A stretch of DNA of 64,000 nucleotides from Cydia pomonella (Eukaryota > Arthropoda > Insecta > Lepidoptera > Tortricidae). The notes beneath the pieces were generated by a model. The model saw only the letters and a program-made list of their open reading frames with translations. It was not told the origin of the DNA and ran no database searches. The translations under genes and the position numbers were made by a program. Positions 45,501 to 50,266 of the stretch are shown here, piece after piece; position 1 is the first letter of the stretch, and every line of letters begins with the position of its first letter. The stretch spans positions 1,054,001 to 1,118,000 of the forward strand of contig NC_084703.1 of the NCBI RefSeq assembly GCF_033807575.1, given 5' to 3'.

Positions 45501-46115
45501 AATTTATCTTAAATACAGTCGAATACCCTATTGCGGGTATCTTACCAGTCAACCATAGAGTAAATCTGAAATGTGTCAAGGTGGGTGTAGTGGCGAAAAA
45601 AAAACATTACTTAAGTACCTCCTTTTCTACATAATTAGGCGTAGGACGCTATCTTTTTAATTTAATTGTATGAAATAAAAAATTAACAATAATCGTTCTT
45701 TCACCGGTCTCCCTTAGGGGGCGTCCACAAATTACGTAACGTAAATTCCTAATTTTTTGATAAAATCGTGCGTGACGTAACGCAAACCTTGACCCACCCC
45801 CTTCCCCAACGTAACAGGACCGTAACGCTTGGCTTGACCCCCCCCCCCCCCGCCCTCCAATTTGCGTTACGTAATTTGTGCACGCCCCCTTATTAAAGTC
45901 GGTTTTTTTTTCTTAAAAATTATCTAGATTGAGATATTTTGGGATTTTGTTAAAATTTATTCATTGATTTATATGTGACAGGTAGCGAACAGGCGTCGTG
46001 CAAGCGGAGCCCCGAGCTCTGTGAGGCCCCGGCCAACCGGGGCTTCAAGGTGCAGGTCCAAAGAAAGGGCCCCGCGGGGCTCGCAGCGTGGTGCCCCCTC
46101 CTCAATAAATGCTGA
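9847..46115 (+). CDS. Ten-exon Cys-rich modular repeat protein, 3,176 aa
   Basis: Proposed CDS: 9847-10015, 12925-13107, 13567-17391, 17634-22589, 24465-24515, 27520-27573, 28645-28695, 41739-41798, 43930-43977, 45982-46115. Total 9,531 nt, exactly 3,176 codons plus stop; every intron is GT...AG and every junction is phase 1. The first exon is the least certain. No signal peptide or membrane segment is seen, so an intracellular protein is likely. Residues about 500-835 are Cys-rich repeats, 1435-1602 and 1625-1738 further Cys-bearing repeats, 1975-2118 a Pro/Gln-rich region, 2242-2632 Lys/Ser-rich repeats with paired Cys, and 2649-2962 repeats centred on PCGICQQK. The family is not recognised. 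C-G-P and C-P-G motifs recall insect sperm-tail proteins of the Mst type, but this is only a resemblance of composition. Introns carry most of the transposons in the window. Confidence 0.65.
10276..10590 (-). mobile_element. Intact tRNA-headed SINE
   Basis: Best copy of this family in the window. Read on the minus strand it starts with a tRNA-like head, with A-box TGGCCCAGCGGTAAG and B-box GGTTCCAACCC, and continues through a conserved body to a T/A-rich tail at 10276. RNA polymerase III transcription is expected from the family. Lies in intron 1 of the Cys-rich gene. Confidence 0.75.
10594..11110 (+). pseudogene. Decayed non-LTR reverse transcriptase fragment
   Basis: Plus-strand frames with stops and shifts resemble the C-terminal part of a CR1/Jockey-type RT: SILNYGLIIWGKSVDVERSF, then LQKRCLRVIENAP, and near 11000-11090 a degenerate tail motif. 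The upstream polymerase domain is missing. It abuts the SINE at 10590. Confidence 0.65.
11395..11517. mobile_element. Mariner-type hairpin MITE
   Basis: Arms of about 58 bp starting CAGTCAGCGTCAAATACTTT pair almost perfectly with the right half, leaving a short TA-rich centre. A TA dinucleotide flanks both ends (11393-11394, 11518-11519), the target duplication of Tc1/mariner elements. Inserted in the tail of a non-LTR fragment. Confidence 0.85.
11600..12075 (-). pseudogene. Decayed non-LTR reverse transcriptase fragment
   Basis: The minus strand reads AYYGYFHSILIYGVDLWGTA then LFKLQKRALRIIT and further CR1-type C-terminal sequence with several stops. The AT-rich 11240-11390 probably belongs to its 3' tail. 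The plus-strand frame at 11652-11984 is its shadow. Confidence 0.65.
12080..12924. other. Rest of intron 1
   Basis: AT-rich. The only structure seen is at 12745-12905, where the phrase CCTAGGAATATCACACC occurs three times in variant form, together with GGGCAGATCA and its complement TGATCTGCCC. No further exon was recognised. Confidence 0.5.
12925..13107 (+). CDS. Exon 2 of Cys-rich gene
   Basis: Acceptor AACATTTCAG precedes AT|TTG. The exon reads LPENCLKFAGGSILSLDSEI, then LPPARALTDYIS and ends DLINDYLEQ at donor G|GTATCG. Both ends are phase 1. Composition is that of an ordinary folded segment, unlike the repeats that follow. The plus strand then runs into T-rich intron sequence and a stop. 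Confidence 0.7.
13567..17391 (+). CDS. Exon 3 of Cys-rich gene (Cys repeats)
   Basis: Acceptor TATTGTTGCAG; donor A|GTAAGT at 17392; 3,825 nt open, phase 1 at both ends. If unspliced the frame would stop at 17444. Nucleotides 14718-15718 encode eight or nine tandem modules of about 35-45 residues, each with a core like CPGFEKC, a K-rich TPPLTRC, CPGGCK and a Pro-rich linker (LPKPAAQ). Further on are C-C pairs (QCCGPCYYF, GPCCGD) and three short direct repeats near 17070-17260 built on TPQCVIVPDPVK. Regular Cys spacing suggests metal binding or cross-linking, but no known zinc-finger pattern fits. Long minus-strand frames here (for example 15074-15685) are shadows of the repeat. Confidence 0.85.
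17634..22589 (+). CDS. Exon 4 of Cys-rich gene (Ser/Lys repeats)
   Basis: Acceptor TTTCATTACAG joins in phase to exon 3 and keeps the C-P-G style. 4,956 nt open; donor G|GTATAG at 22590; unspliced, the frame would end at 22678. Modules in order: three copies around RNQEEVLN...CCKLYRETQP (17760-18260); five around TTSIESC-NP-CPF-DSQ (18330-18670); Pro/Gln blocks (19380-19810); about seven of 56-59 residues around IPCVNISQQ, CGSYSSLAMSK, TDGSKKS and KQPKVKP (20180-21350); about eight centred on PCGICQQK with Ser- and Lys/Pro-rich spacers (21400-22340). The last two families are strongly basic and low in complexity, suggesting an extended or nucleic-acid- or filament-associated region. Confidence 0.85.
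22798..22868 (+). mobile_element. SINE 3' fragment
   Basis: Short plus-orientation piece of the SINE family at 23292-23558 (complement of the CAATTTGTGTAATAAGGTCC region). No head remains. Lies in intron 4. Confidence 0.6.
23292..23558 (-). mobile_element. tRNA-headed SINE, second family, copy 1
   Basis: On the minus strand a head with A-box-like TGGCCTAGTGGGT and an exact B-box GGTTCAAATCC is followed by a body ending in ATAATATTTATTTA. The same family is at 40128-40390 and 62262-62524, all on the minus strand. Confidence 0.85.
23629..24302 (+). repeat. Long dispersed repeat, left arm of inverted pair
   Basis: About 670 bp starting GTCGGGCCACGCTCAGTG and ending ACTACGGAACCCTAAAAA, with a (GACA)n-like stretch (CAGACAGACAGACGG). 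Matched in reverse orientation at 42429-43103 and partly at 27951-28496. Open frames in it are chance. Lies in intron 4. Confidence 0.85.
24465..24515 (+). CDS. Exon 5 of Cys-rich gene (mini-exon)
   Basis: 51 nt between a T8-CAG acceptor and donor G|GTGGGT, phase 1 at both ends. Completes a Gly with exon 4 and reads SRSVKATIITCQCPKP. The C-x-C-P motif is shared with exon 8. Confidence 0.65.
25825..26295. mobile_element. TIR element, about 470 bp
   Basis: Left end ATACACCGTGTTTTTATTGA and right end complementary to it (AACACGGTGTAT), with GCGTTAA on both inner sides. Interior non-coding. The 24516-25824 part of intron 5 is AT-rich; a CCAACTATAG phrase recurs on both strands near 24645 and 24850. 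Confidence 0.65.
26690..26907. repeat. Dispersed repeat F, copy 1
   Basis: About 215 bp matching 32909-33112, same orientation, beginning CCCTTTTCCAGG and ending in a CTATGCCTGGAAA phrase. The 26430-26560 stretch just upstream is a fragment of the 5940-6125 family. Confidence 0.75.
27004..27480. mobile_element. TIR element ending beside exon 6
   Basis: 34-bp terminal inverted repeats, starting TATACACCGTGGGCCAATTA, with two or three mismatches. Interior has two T-rich stretches and no plausible gene; the open frame at 27324-27677 runs through it by chance. Its right end is 39 bp before exon 6. Confidence 0.8.
27520..27573 (+). CDS. Exon 6 of Cys-rich gene (mini-exon)
   Basis: 54 nt, acceptor ACATTTTGTTGCAG, donor T|GTATGT, phase 1 at both ends. 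Reads PSKKRGALACVLETICK after completing a Glu. The PSK start and paired Cys resemble exon 8, suggesting exon duplication. Confidence 0.6.
27951..28496 (-). repeat. Third copy of the GGGTTCCGTAG repeat
   Basis: Same orientation as 42429-43103, more diverged. Begins AGGGTTCCGTAGCCAAATGG, includes GTCCGTCTGTCTGTCCG and ends near GCGAGTCCGACTCGCACTTG. Lies in intron 6, downstream of exon 6. Confidence 0.7.
28645..28695 (+). CDS. Exon 7 of Cys-rich gene (mini-exon)
   Basis: 51 nt, acceptor ATATTGTTTCAG, donor G|GTACCA, phase 1 at both ends. Reads LKPVPPTPQVTVLPPT, Pro-rich and without Cys, so it may act as a linker between the Cys-bearing mini-exons. Confidence 0.6.
29027..29247. repeat. Two adjacent hairpin repeats
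   Basis: TTTTACAGTACATATGG pairs with its complement (29108-29124). A second pair, ACGATACATGTGCGAA with TTCGCACTTGTATCGT (29131-29247), encloses a TTAAAACACTC/GTGTTTTAA core. Confidence 0.7.
29268..29640. other. GC-rich block in intron 7
   Basis: A GC-rich island within AT-rich DNA, with open frames on both strands (29263-29520 minus, 29267-29554 plus). Neither has recognisable motifs. It could be a retroelement 5' UTR fragment; I cannot assign it. Confidence 0.35.
29868..30123. mobile_element. Dispersed TIR repeat, copy 2
   Basis: Matches 4428-4686, with ACCGACTTCAA near the left end and a GAAGTTGGTT variant at the right. Non-coding. The following 30124-30840 is AT-rich with no gene seen. 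Confidence 0.8.
30841..31047. mobile_element. TIR element B, copy 2
   Basis: Inverted relative to 859-1067. Ends TATAGGGACCGTGC and GCACGCTCCCTATA pair with one mismatch. Confidence 0.8.
31153..31488. repeat. 48-bp minisatellite, seven copies
   Basis: Seven head-to-tail units of exactly 48 bp starting TACTAGACCCGTCCGGCGCG. Units differ at one or two positions. Because 48 is a multiple of three, the minus strand stays open and reads a 16-residue repeat (AVTLHAPDGSSIPAPR). There is no other sign of a gene. Confidence 0.95.
31519..31662. mobile_element. TIR MITE D, copy 2
   Basis: Copy of 1343-1496 starting 31 bp after the minisatellite. The left arm has a short duplication of GCGTAGGCCAGTC. 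Confidence 0.8.
31874..31957. repeat. MITE C, copy 2 (partial)
   Basis: Reverse-orientation match to 1149-1232, starting CGAATTCGGCCAATCGTACA. One arm only. Confidence 0.7.
31997..32045. repeat. Perfect 49-bp palindrome
   Basis: A 24-bp arm (CCGTAAGGCACGTCCTTAGA followed by TATA) is followed by a single A and its exact complement. A half-copy lies at about 1702-1725. Confidence 0.9.
32293..32566. repeat. Dispersed repeat A, copy 2
   Basis: Same orientation as 93-372 and about 95% identical by eye. Confidence 0.8.
32909..33112. repeat. Dispersed repeat F, copy 2
   Basis: Matches 26690-26907. Ends 120 bp before the LTR retrotransposon. Confidence 0.75.
33234..34061 (-). repeat. 3' LTR
   Basis: 828 bp. 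On the minus strand it has a TATAAAA box (33917-33923) and AATAAA (about 33398-33403). Four repeats of about 70 bp, each with ACGCGTCTG, lie at 33602, 33672, 33740 and 33818, downstream of the TATA in the transcribed direction. Confidence 0.9.
35143..37323 (-). CDS. Gag-protease polyprotein with truncated pol
   Basis: 726 codons from ATG at 37323. Residues 1-45 form a SAP-like helical segment. About 95-215 match a retrotransposon Gag domain (LPRILKGRALLWYRNYVESW). C285-C298 is a CCHC zinc knuckle, followed by a second knuckle (from C306) in which the usual His is Val. The aspartic protease has DTGS at 360-363 and IIGMDVL near 430. RT begins near 500 but jumps from CVDFRKIN...KDAHAIP straight into RNase H DNA in the wrong frame (junction about 35655). 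The last 30 residues include KLAPQYVGLY, which resembles the GPY/F end of integrase. So capsid and protease may be functional, but polymerase and integrase are not. It would need enzymes from a relative to move. Confidence 0.88.
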   Translation of the reverse strand: MPTNWIYRLKKPELIQEASKRGIPTEDLTVEEIRKGLVEILKEEKTEDMAENRAKVITKLIKEWNLSFSTTDDAVEFIERLEELINASNIKKEDILPALPRILKGRALLWYRNYVESWTDWEQFLQIFKLYYFPANYEEDLIAKIVTRKQRVQERFTDYVTDIQTLMRRYGNLNEREKLYRIHENMLQSYKLYIKRKDYKTLPELLRLGTEYENIRTPIYGTKTSSGAWRYTGDDAKSSDDEQTNSEQATQGRDDRRHNNLKPKPEQRESTSQTVHPRYDPKTSCWSCGKPGHNADACRGRRQVFCSQCGKLGVLSRACCRKITWKGQEKVGAADSLQTSDNRPYMNLRIMGRRYRGVIDTGSTNSYINQQVYNECKDRAYQNKVKTRELVLANGMRTQAHDNLLVDIVIKEVTIRHWLRVLPSATDIIIGMDVLKRLGMSIPWPGESQDEEDPDDRNTQKENQEKGEEKRVVVTLEENHNSTTTESSQQQPTTPLTQVQHRIKLKQTEPVKHRYYPRNPKQQEIIDKHVSEMNQPCVDFRKINQISEKDAHAIPQRKLYNRREKVLSNPREYKENEGISRRRPVHRRNGPASNTLLEQHKGPHRQVSLYRVSERNSKRDSRRRIQKSSKYSERTRMVPGKMASADQEPRRKEEKCKQEQASAIQKGHYDRKKREWAPQVNLVLKRNHNLSRAKCDYAAKLAPQYVGLYVEKKTSDISIKKKNTVR
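35271..35675 (-). pseudogene. RNase H remnant in a second frame
   Basis: Overlaps the gag-pro frame in another register. Reads YTTEEKRCLAI, TDQQAIHCLN and PTGRLAY, the RNase H/connection signature of Ty3/Gypsy pol, then ADGVSRNP after a further small deletion. Confirms that the large deletion joined early RT to RNase H. Confidence 0.75.
37431..37829. repeat. Duplicated leader with PBS-like copies
   Basis: The untranslated leader contains two tandem units (37431-37637 and 37638-37824, about 207 and 187 bp). Each contains ACGGGTGGGCGGG, an ATTTATTTATTTAT stretch and GGACTCCTACGTGAGTTATT. Each unit boundary has a copy of GTTGGGCGC followed by AGATGTGAT, reproducing the PBS and the LTR edge. Confidence 0.8.
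37817..37827 (-). other. Primer-binding site
   Basis: Minus strand TGGCGCCCAAC, two bases inside the 5' LTR; complementary to the 3' end expected of an insect lysine tRNA (CCA end plus GTTGGGCG). Confidence 0.75.
37830..38657 (-). repeat. 5' LTR
   Basis: 828 bp, same structure as the 3' LTR; minus-strand TATAAAA at 38513-38519. Differs from the 3' LTR at four sites by eye, one of which changes the AATAAA. Confidence 0.9.
39285..39535 (+). pseudogene. RTE-type retrotransposon C-terminal fragment
   Basis: Plus-strand frame with VERMGEDRAVRRAY, GKRPSGRPRYRWSDE and NWREAAQDRAEWRSLVSEAK, the C-terminus typical of RTE-like non-LTR elements. After the stop comes a GTAGTAGTAGTAATAG tail, as expected at an RTE 3' end. 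The rest of the element is absent. Confidence 0.8.
39760..39918. mobile_element. TIR MITE
   Basis: CGATTCCCACCGA at the left pairs with TCGGTGGGAGTCG at the right; about 159 bp, non-coding. Confidence 0.6.
40128..40390 (-). mobile_element. tRNA-headed SINE, second family, copy 2
   Basis: Minus-strand B-box GGTTCAAATCC and a head ending at 40390; close to 23292-23558. Confidence 0.85.
40690..40935. repeat. Common interspersed repeat
   Basis: Block containing GGTAGGGCACAGCCAGTGGA and AACTGGGGAAGTACCTCCAC. I recognise this phrase as a frequent lepidopteran repeat, probably the 3' end of a non-LTR element. No coding part is seen here. The 40940-41738 remainder of the intron shows no gene. Confidence 0.4.
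41739..41798 (+). CDS. Exon 8 of Cys-rich gene (mini-exon)
   Basis: 60 nt, acceptor TCCTTTTGTTTCAG, donor G|GTTGGA, phase 1 at both ends. Reads PSKCLQNVLLTCKCPAPDS. The T-C-x-C-P core matches exon 5 and the P-S-K start matches exon 6. Confidence 0.65.
41973..42113. mobile_element. TIR MITE
   Basis: GGCCTAGCCAAGGTGACAATCGCT-type left arm pairs with AGCGATTTGCACGTTGGC at the right. A related half-element lies at 1510-1550. Confidence 0.65.
42429..43103 (-). repeat. Long dispersed repeat, right arm of inverted pair
   Basis: Reverse complement of 23629-24302 with few differences by eye; starts TTAGGGTTCCGTAGCC, contains (GTCT)n and ends GAGCGTGGCCCGACATGC. Lies in intron 8. Confidence 0.85.
43577..43695. 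mobile_element. TIR MITE
   Basis: GACCGCGGCCGGCAAAACGT and its complement bound 119 bp. The phrase CCCACTTTGTCGCTTG links it to the hairpin at 5307-5406. Confidence 0.8.
43930..43977 (+). CDS. Exon 9 of Cys-rich gene (mini-exon)
   Basis: 48 nt, acceptor TTGAATTTTTCAG, donor G|GTTAGA, phase 1 at both ends. Reads CTAVAESPRPTGAET, with one Cys and Pro/Thr-rich. Confidence 0.6.
44008..44195 (+). mobile_element. SINE fragment without head
   Basis: Plus-orientation body of the 23292-23558 family (CCTGAGTCATGGGTATAT to CCTATAACATTTATTTATT). Confidence 0.65.
44193..44347. repeat. Dispersed repeat, second copy
   Basis: Matches 5940-6125 (TTGCAAGTTAAATTTGACCC, GATGATGGAGACAGGAGGTG). Non-coding. Confidence 0.65.
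44773..44957. mobile_element. TIR MITE, 185 bp
   Basis: Arms of about 50 bp starting TAAGGTAGAAGTACTAGTGC and ending in the complement; each arm has its own internal CACTAGTAC palindrome. Confidence 0.85.
45715..45892. mobile_element. TIR MITE close to exon 10
   Basis: TAGGGGGCGTCCACAAATTA pairs with TAATTTGTGCACGCCCCCTTA; interior contains a C-run (about 45837-45851). Ends 89 bp before the terminal exon. Confidence 0.8.
45982..46115 (+). CDS. Exon 10 of Cys-rich gene (terminal)
   Basis: Acceptor ATATGTGACAG, phase 1; 43 residues then TGA. Reads SEQASCKRSPELCEAPANRG, a basic middle and ends AAWCPLLNKC. Four Cys in a short tail suggest a small cross-linked or metal-binding end. GC-rich compared with the surrounding intron. 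AATAAA occurs at 46104-46109 inside the coding part and again at 46147-46152, which is the more likely poly(A) signal. Confidence 0.65.
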
Positions 46116-46390
46116 ATTGTGCAAACTGTCACGTACTGTCATTTATAATAAATAGTCAGTAAACTTTCATTTTAACATACTTTTATTTTGCTCGTCCTGT
46201 GTATTTGTTTCGATTACAGTAACGGAAAATAATCTTAAGATAGAGAGATAAGAATAAGACACCCGTAATATAGCAACACCCATAGACTACGAAGACCGCT
46301 TAGCGTTGCTTGTTAGTCACCGTAGGCTACGGTGGCCAAAATCGAGAAAAAACTGTCCAAAAATTTAATTTTGCAAGTAGCAAGTACCAG

Positions 46391-46462
46391 GGCCTCATGA
46401 GTTACGAGAAGGTGTCGCTGACCAGCCGGCCGCGGCCCGGGGCGGGCCGGGCGCGTAACAAG
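46391..46462 (+). CDS. Candidate CpG-rich exon of a further gene
   Basis: After AGTACCAG, 24 codons are open to a donor AAG|GTATGC, phase 0. An ATG at 46397 gives MSYEKVSLTSRPRPGAGRAR followed by NK. High GC and CpG content suggest a first exon or promoter. It might belong to the lectin-like gene downstream, but the phases do not join directly, so another exon would be needed. Confidence 0.3.
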
Positions 46463-46540
46463 GTATGCTCGCGCGTCTTGGCTATATACTTTTGCTTTGT
46501 TTACCTGAATTAAGATTTATTTTTGTTGACTCCTAGGAAA

Positions 46541-46699
46541 AGTATTGTATGCAACGTTGTATAAGTAGGTCAAAAAATGCTTGTGGCGTATTCCTTTACA
46601 ATGTTCGCCTACGCCTTCGGCTCCGGCTCACATTGTAAATTGTAACTCACGCCACTCGCCTTTTTTGACCGTTCTTATACAACTGTTGCATAAAATACT
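46541..46699. mobile_element. TIR MITE
   Basis: AGTATTGTATGCAAC at the left pairs with GTTGCATAAAATACT at the right; inner arms carry GGTCAAAAAA and GTGGCG. A half-copy lies at 58931-59030. Confidence 0.75.
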
Positions 46700-46715
46700 A
46701 TTATCTACACACTTA

Positions 46716-47096
46716 TCATAAACCCTCTATGATGTCTTCAAAATCCGTAAATAATGACCAACGTACATTACGATATACTGTTTTGTTACAACAAATTTCT
46801 AATTTGTGATAATGTTTTAATTGCTTCATAACTACATCAAAATCGATTTGGTTATGATATTCAAATTTGGAAATTTTTATAAAAAAGTATTTTGATTTGA
46901 CCTCTATTCTAATATCAGTCGAGATGCATTTTTGTTCTAAATGAAATGTCAATTGCATACAATTTTGACATATCTCGCATGTAAGTTTGTATCGAATGAT
47001 ACGGAAGTAGACCCCCGACTCTAGTTTGTCTCTGAATAAAAAAATAAAAACTACGAATGCGTGAAATGCATGAAAAAAGTTTTCATTTACCGCCAT
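46716..47096 (-). CDS. Orphan 126-codon frame
   Basis: Uninterrupted from ATG (CAAATGGCGG) to TGA. Residues 44-50 have C-E-I-C-Q-N-C, with more Cys near 61 and a CC pair near 104. A splice-acceptor-like T-rich tract ending ATTCAG falls inside it, so only the last 104 codons may be a real terminal exon. The amino-acid content is ordinary, not repeat-like. Family not recognised; it could be transposon-borne, given the MITE 17 bp away. Confidence 0.3.
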   Translation of the reverse strand: MAVNENFFHAFHAFVVFIFLFRDKLESGVYFRIIRYKLTCEICQNCMQLTFHLEQKCISTDIRIEVKSKYFFIKISKFEYHNQIDFDVVMKQLKHYHKLEICCNKTVYRNVRWSLFTDFEDIIEGL

Positions 47097-47962
47097 TTGA
47101 CGTACAGTTTATCTTTTAATTAGTTTTAAGTAGGTATACAATGAATATATTTTGTTGTTTTTAAAGTAACTATAGCAAAAGCTTCGTATAAAATGAGCGA
47201 TAAAAATATTTCGGTGACGCCACCACATATTCACGAGTTCCGCCAAGAGAGCAACGATGCCCCAACGTTGGCTGTAATTTGGGTTAGTGAATATACCATA
47301 TAAAGTTTATGATGTGTGTGTAGATAAAATAGTGTATGTAACTGTACATAATTAGGCATTAAAACACTCGTGTGATCCTTTTAAGAAACTCACTTCGTTC
47401 GTTTCTTAAACCCACACTCGTGTATTTTACCTAATGATGCGATTTAATTTTCAAACGAGAGGCTAACGGGGGCGAAAAATTAATTCATCTAGGTTTTATT
47501 GTTGGTAAGATTCCCTTTTCAGCGGTTTCAAATAAAGAATTCAATGGATATATACATGCCGGAGAACGACAGAATTATGCCATCTATCGTCTTTAACAGG
47601 CTATTCATCACGCCATATTTGACAAATAGAGCAAGCTAGGGTGTTACGTTACACCTGAGTGGCGTTTGACGCAGTTCCGCCAAGGCGTCATAGAGTGCGC
47701 TGTTAAAACAATTGAAATCGAGAACAATTGAAGTTATGCTTTCAATCATTCTGCAGACGGAAACGAGAGAAGATGGCGGTTCCTGGGTCTAGTCTAACCC
47801 ACTGGCTTGCTTAAGATAAGGAGTGTAACGTGTGCTATGATTTGTAAACTGTCTTGTCTAGTAAAGATTGTGAGTTGAATATCGTATTTCATTGAAAAAC
47901 CGTCGTCATCCACTATTGAAGGTTTTGATGTGCTGTCGCTAGTATGATACGCCCACGATTCC

Positions 47963-49287
47963 CGACATTATATATATACCGGGTGTGTTCTGTAACAGGA
48001 GCAATAAATTAAACTGTAGGCTTTTTATTTAGTCGTATGGCATATTTCAATTCTTGGTCGCTTTACAAATTTACAAATTAATATCTAAGGTCTTCACTCA
48101 ATGGGCTGCGTTTTCGCTTAGCTTAAGTAACTCCAGAGGATCTCCCTTGTACTTTCTTTTTGGACACTCACGGACAATATGGTAAATGGACTGTACGGGT
48201 GCTCCATAGTCGCACTTCGGTGTATCTCGCCACCCACGCTTAAACATAAATTCTCCGGATCGCCCGCTTTCAGTGCGAAGTCTATTTAGTTGGCACCATT
48301 GCCGTCTCGGAGCCGAAAAGCCCTGCGGTTTGCTGGTAGGATCGTAGCTGGCATGGGATGCCCTGAGCAAGTTAGCAATCCAGTCCTCCCTCCATTTATC
48401 CTTGATGTTAAAACTGCTTTCTTTAAGTTCCTGTGCCGTATTGGCCGGTGGACGTCGGGATTTTAAGCGTAGCCTAGGCGGACAGAAAAAATCAGAAAAG
48501 ACGGGTAGCTTTGGATTTGAGGCAATTTTGTTTGCTTCCTTTAGCAGGGCTTGTTGTCTCCTGAGATGAGGCGGGGCAATGTGGCTCAGAGCCGGCAGCC
48601 ATTGTGTCGGAGTGGACTGTATGGTACCGGTTATGCACCGCATGGTTTTTCGGAGCTGGACATCGACCTTCTCCACATGTGCACTATTGAGCCATACGGG
48701 TGCGCAATATTCACCAGCGGAATAAACTAGGCTGAGTCCCGTCGTACGAAGCACGTCAGCGCTGGCTCCCCAAGTAGTTCCAGTCAGCTTGAGCAGAATA
48801 TTATTACGGGTTCCTAGTTTTTTGCTCAACTTACAGAGATGGGAACAGTATGTAAGAGAGCGGTCAAAGGTTACGCCGAGATATTTTGGCTGTGGATTGT
48901 ACACAAGGGTTTTACCGTCAAAGTTTACTGAGGGGGTGTATGAGGCCAGTCTGTTATTTAGGTAGGCTGTACTCCTCGAGCTCACCAACATTTGTTCAGC
49001 AACTTTTAAAAATAGCTTATGTTTTAATTTATACTACACATTGAAGTTAATTCTAAGACGCAATGTATTGCGAAATTTGTTACGTTTAAAGCGTGACAAG
49101 CAACGTCAAATACACCGATGTCAGCGTACATTGAAAATAATATTAAATTTGTATGAAAAAGATAAAAACTAAAGATTTCATAAGTTTTAAAAGTTGTCAA
49201 TCAAAAGTTATATCGTTTTAGGAGTACAATATATGGTTTAATTATTTGCTCGTGTTACAGGAAACACCCGGTATATATATAATGTCG
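47963..49287. mobile_element. TIR-bounded element enclosing an RT fragment
   Basis: Ends are inverted repeats of about 50 bp containing TATATATACCGGGTGT, TGTAACAnGAGCAA and ATTAAAC. The outer 18 bp (CGACATTATATATATACC) pair exactly. The interior holds the RT fragment at 48098-48991. Sequence near 49160-49220 recurs at 38760-38805. Confidence 0.65.
48098..48991 (-). pseudogene. Non-LTR reverse transcriptase C-terminal part
   Basis: 297 codons open. Starts just before YLGVTFDRSLTYCSHL, continues LVYSAGEYCAPVWLNSAH and LRKTMRCITGTI, then a C-terminal C-x-H-x-C region (CDYGAPVQSIYHIVRECP). The polymerase core with the YADD box is absent, so it is inactive, yet no stop or shift is present in this part. 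Typical of lepidopteran Jockey/CR1-like pol proteins. Confidence 0.75.
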
Positions 49288-50266
49288 AGGCATAGGTAGG
49301 TGGAAAAAATAATACGAGGTATGATTTTTCCATATAATAGAGATCAATAGCTATAGAGGTAAAAATATATGCCTAGTTGTTTGTGTTGTCCTGTCCCGTC
49401 AGCCAGGCGACAATAGTTTCATAGTTTTTCAGAAAAAATGTTATACCTACAACGTTCTACTAATATACTAAGTAGATTAATCTTATAACTGCCATAATAT
49501 GTACCCCATCGAAAACAGAACATGTGAAAGAACACCAAGTTCGTTAACGCTTTCGTGAATAAAGAAGTGAGATCTAACTGGAAACCAAGTTCTTTCAAAG
49601 CCCCTTAGATCACAGTCGCAGCTCCTGGCATGCATAACGCTCTTAAAATGATTTGTGATGTTATGAGGCCTCTGTTTGGCCTGGCCTAAAGTGCCCGCGG
49701 TCGGAATCGAATCAGCGTCCTCCGTGTACGCGATGAATGCCCGAGCGGTCGTCTGGGCTCGGTGGGATGGCTCGAAATGTTCAAGTACCTATATGACAAT
49801 TTCCCGAAGGCATGTGATAGGTAGATAGGAGTGGTAAATACGTACATTTTAATTAATTTTTCGATTAAATAATAAAATAAAGTTTTATTGATTTCGAGAT
49901 TGAATATGATAGATTTTAATTATAAATCCAATCAATGCAATTCAGAAGTAATTATTTTTAGTAATTATAATACTGGGTATATAAGCGTACGAAGCTGGGT
50001 ACGAAGCATCATTTGTACACAAGTCACAGGAGAGTAGACGGTCGCAAGTTGACGGCCGGAAAATATTACAGATATCTACAAACTTTTTCATTTTCAGAAT
50101 TATATACAATGGTGTATTTAGAATAATAACAATAAACATAATGGATATATACAGTGGATTAATATATATATAGCGTAAATCTAAAATTACATATACATAA
50201 AAATAATGTTTGTCAATTTCTTGACTTTTTAGCTATTGCGATGCCATGAGCGTCAAAGTAAGAGGT
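49288..50266. other. Intergenic AT-rich stretch
   Basis: No gene seen. Contains a moderately GC-rich block at 49600-49800 and AT-rich sequence to 50260. The short frames here show no family features. Confidence 0.4.

Noticed and set aside
47193..47306. 37-codon frame (MSDKNISVTPPHIHEF...) with a donor-like GTTAGT
   Set aside because: Good start context, but phase 0 at the donor does not fit the lectin exon and no partner exon was found.
47641..47967. Possible solo LTR starting TGTTACG and ending CCGACA
   Set aside because: No target duplication and no second copy in the window; the right end overlaps the TIR of the adjacent element.
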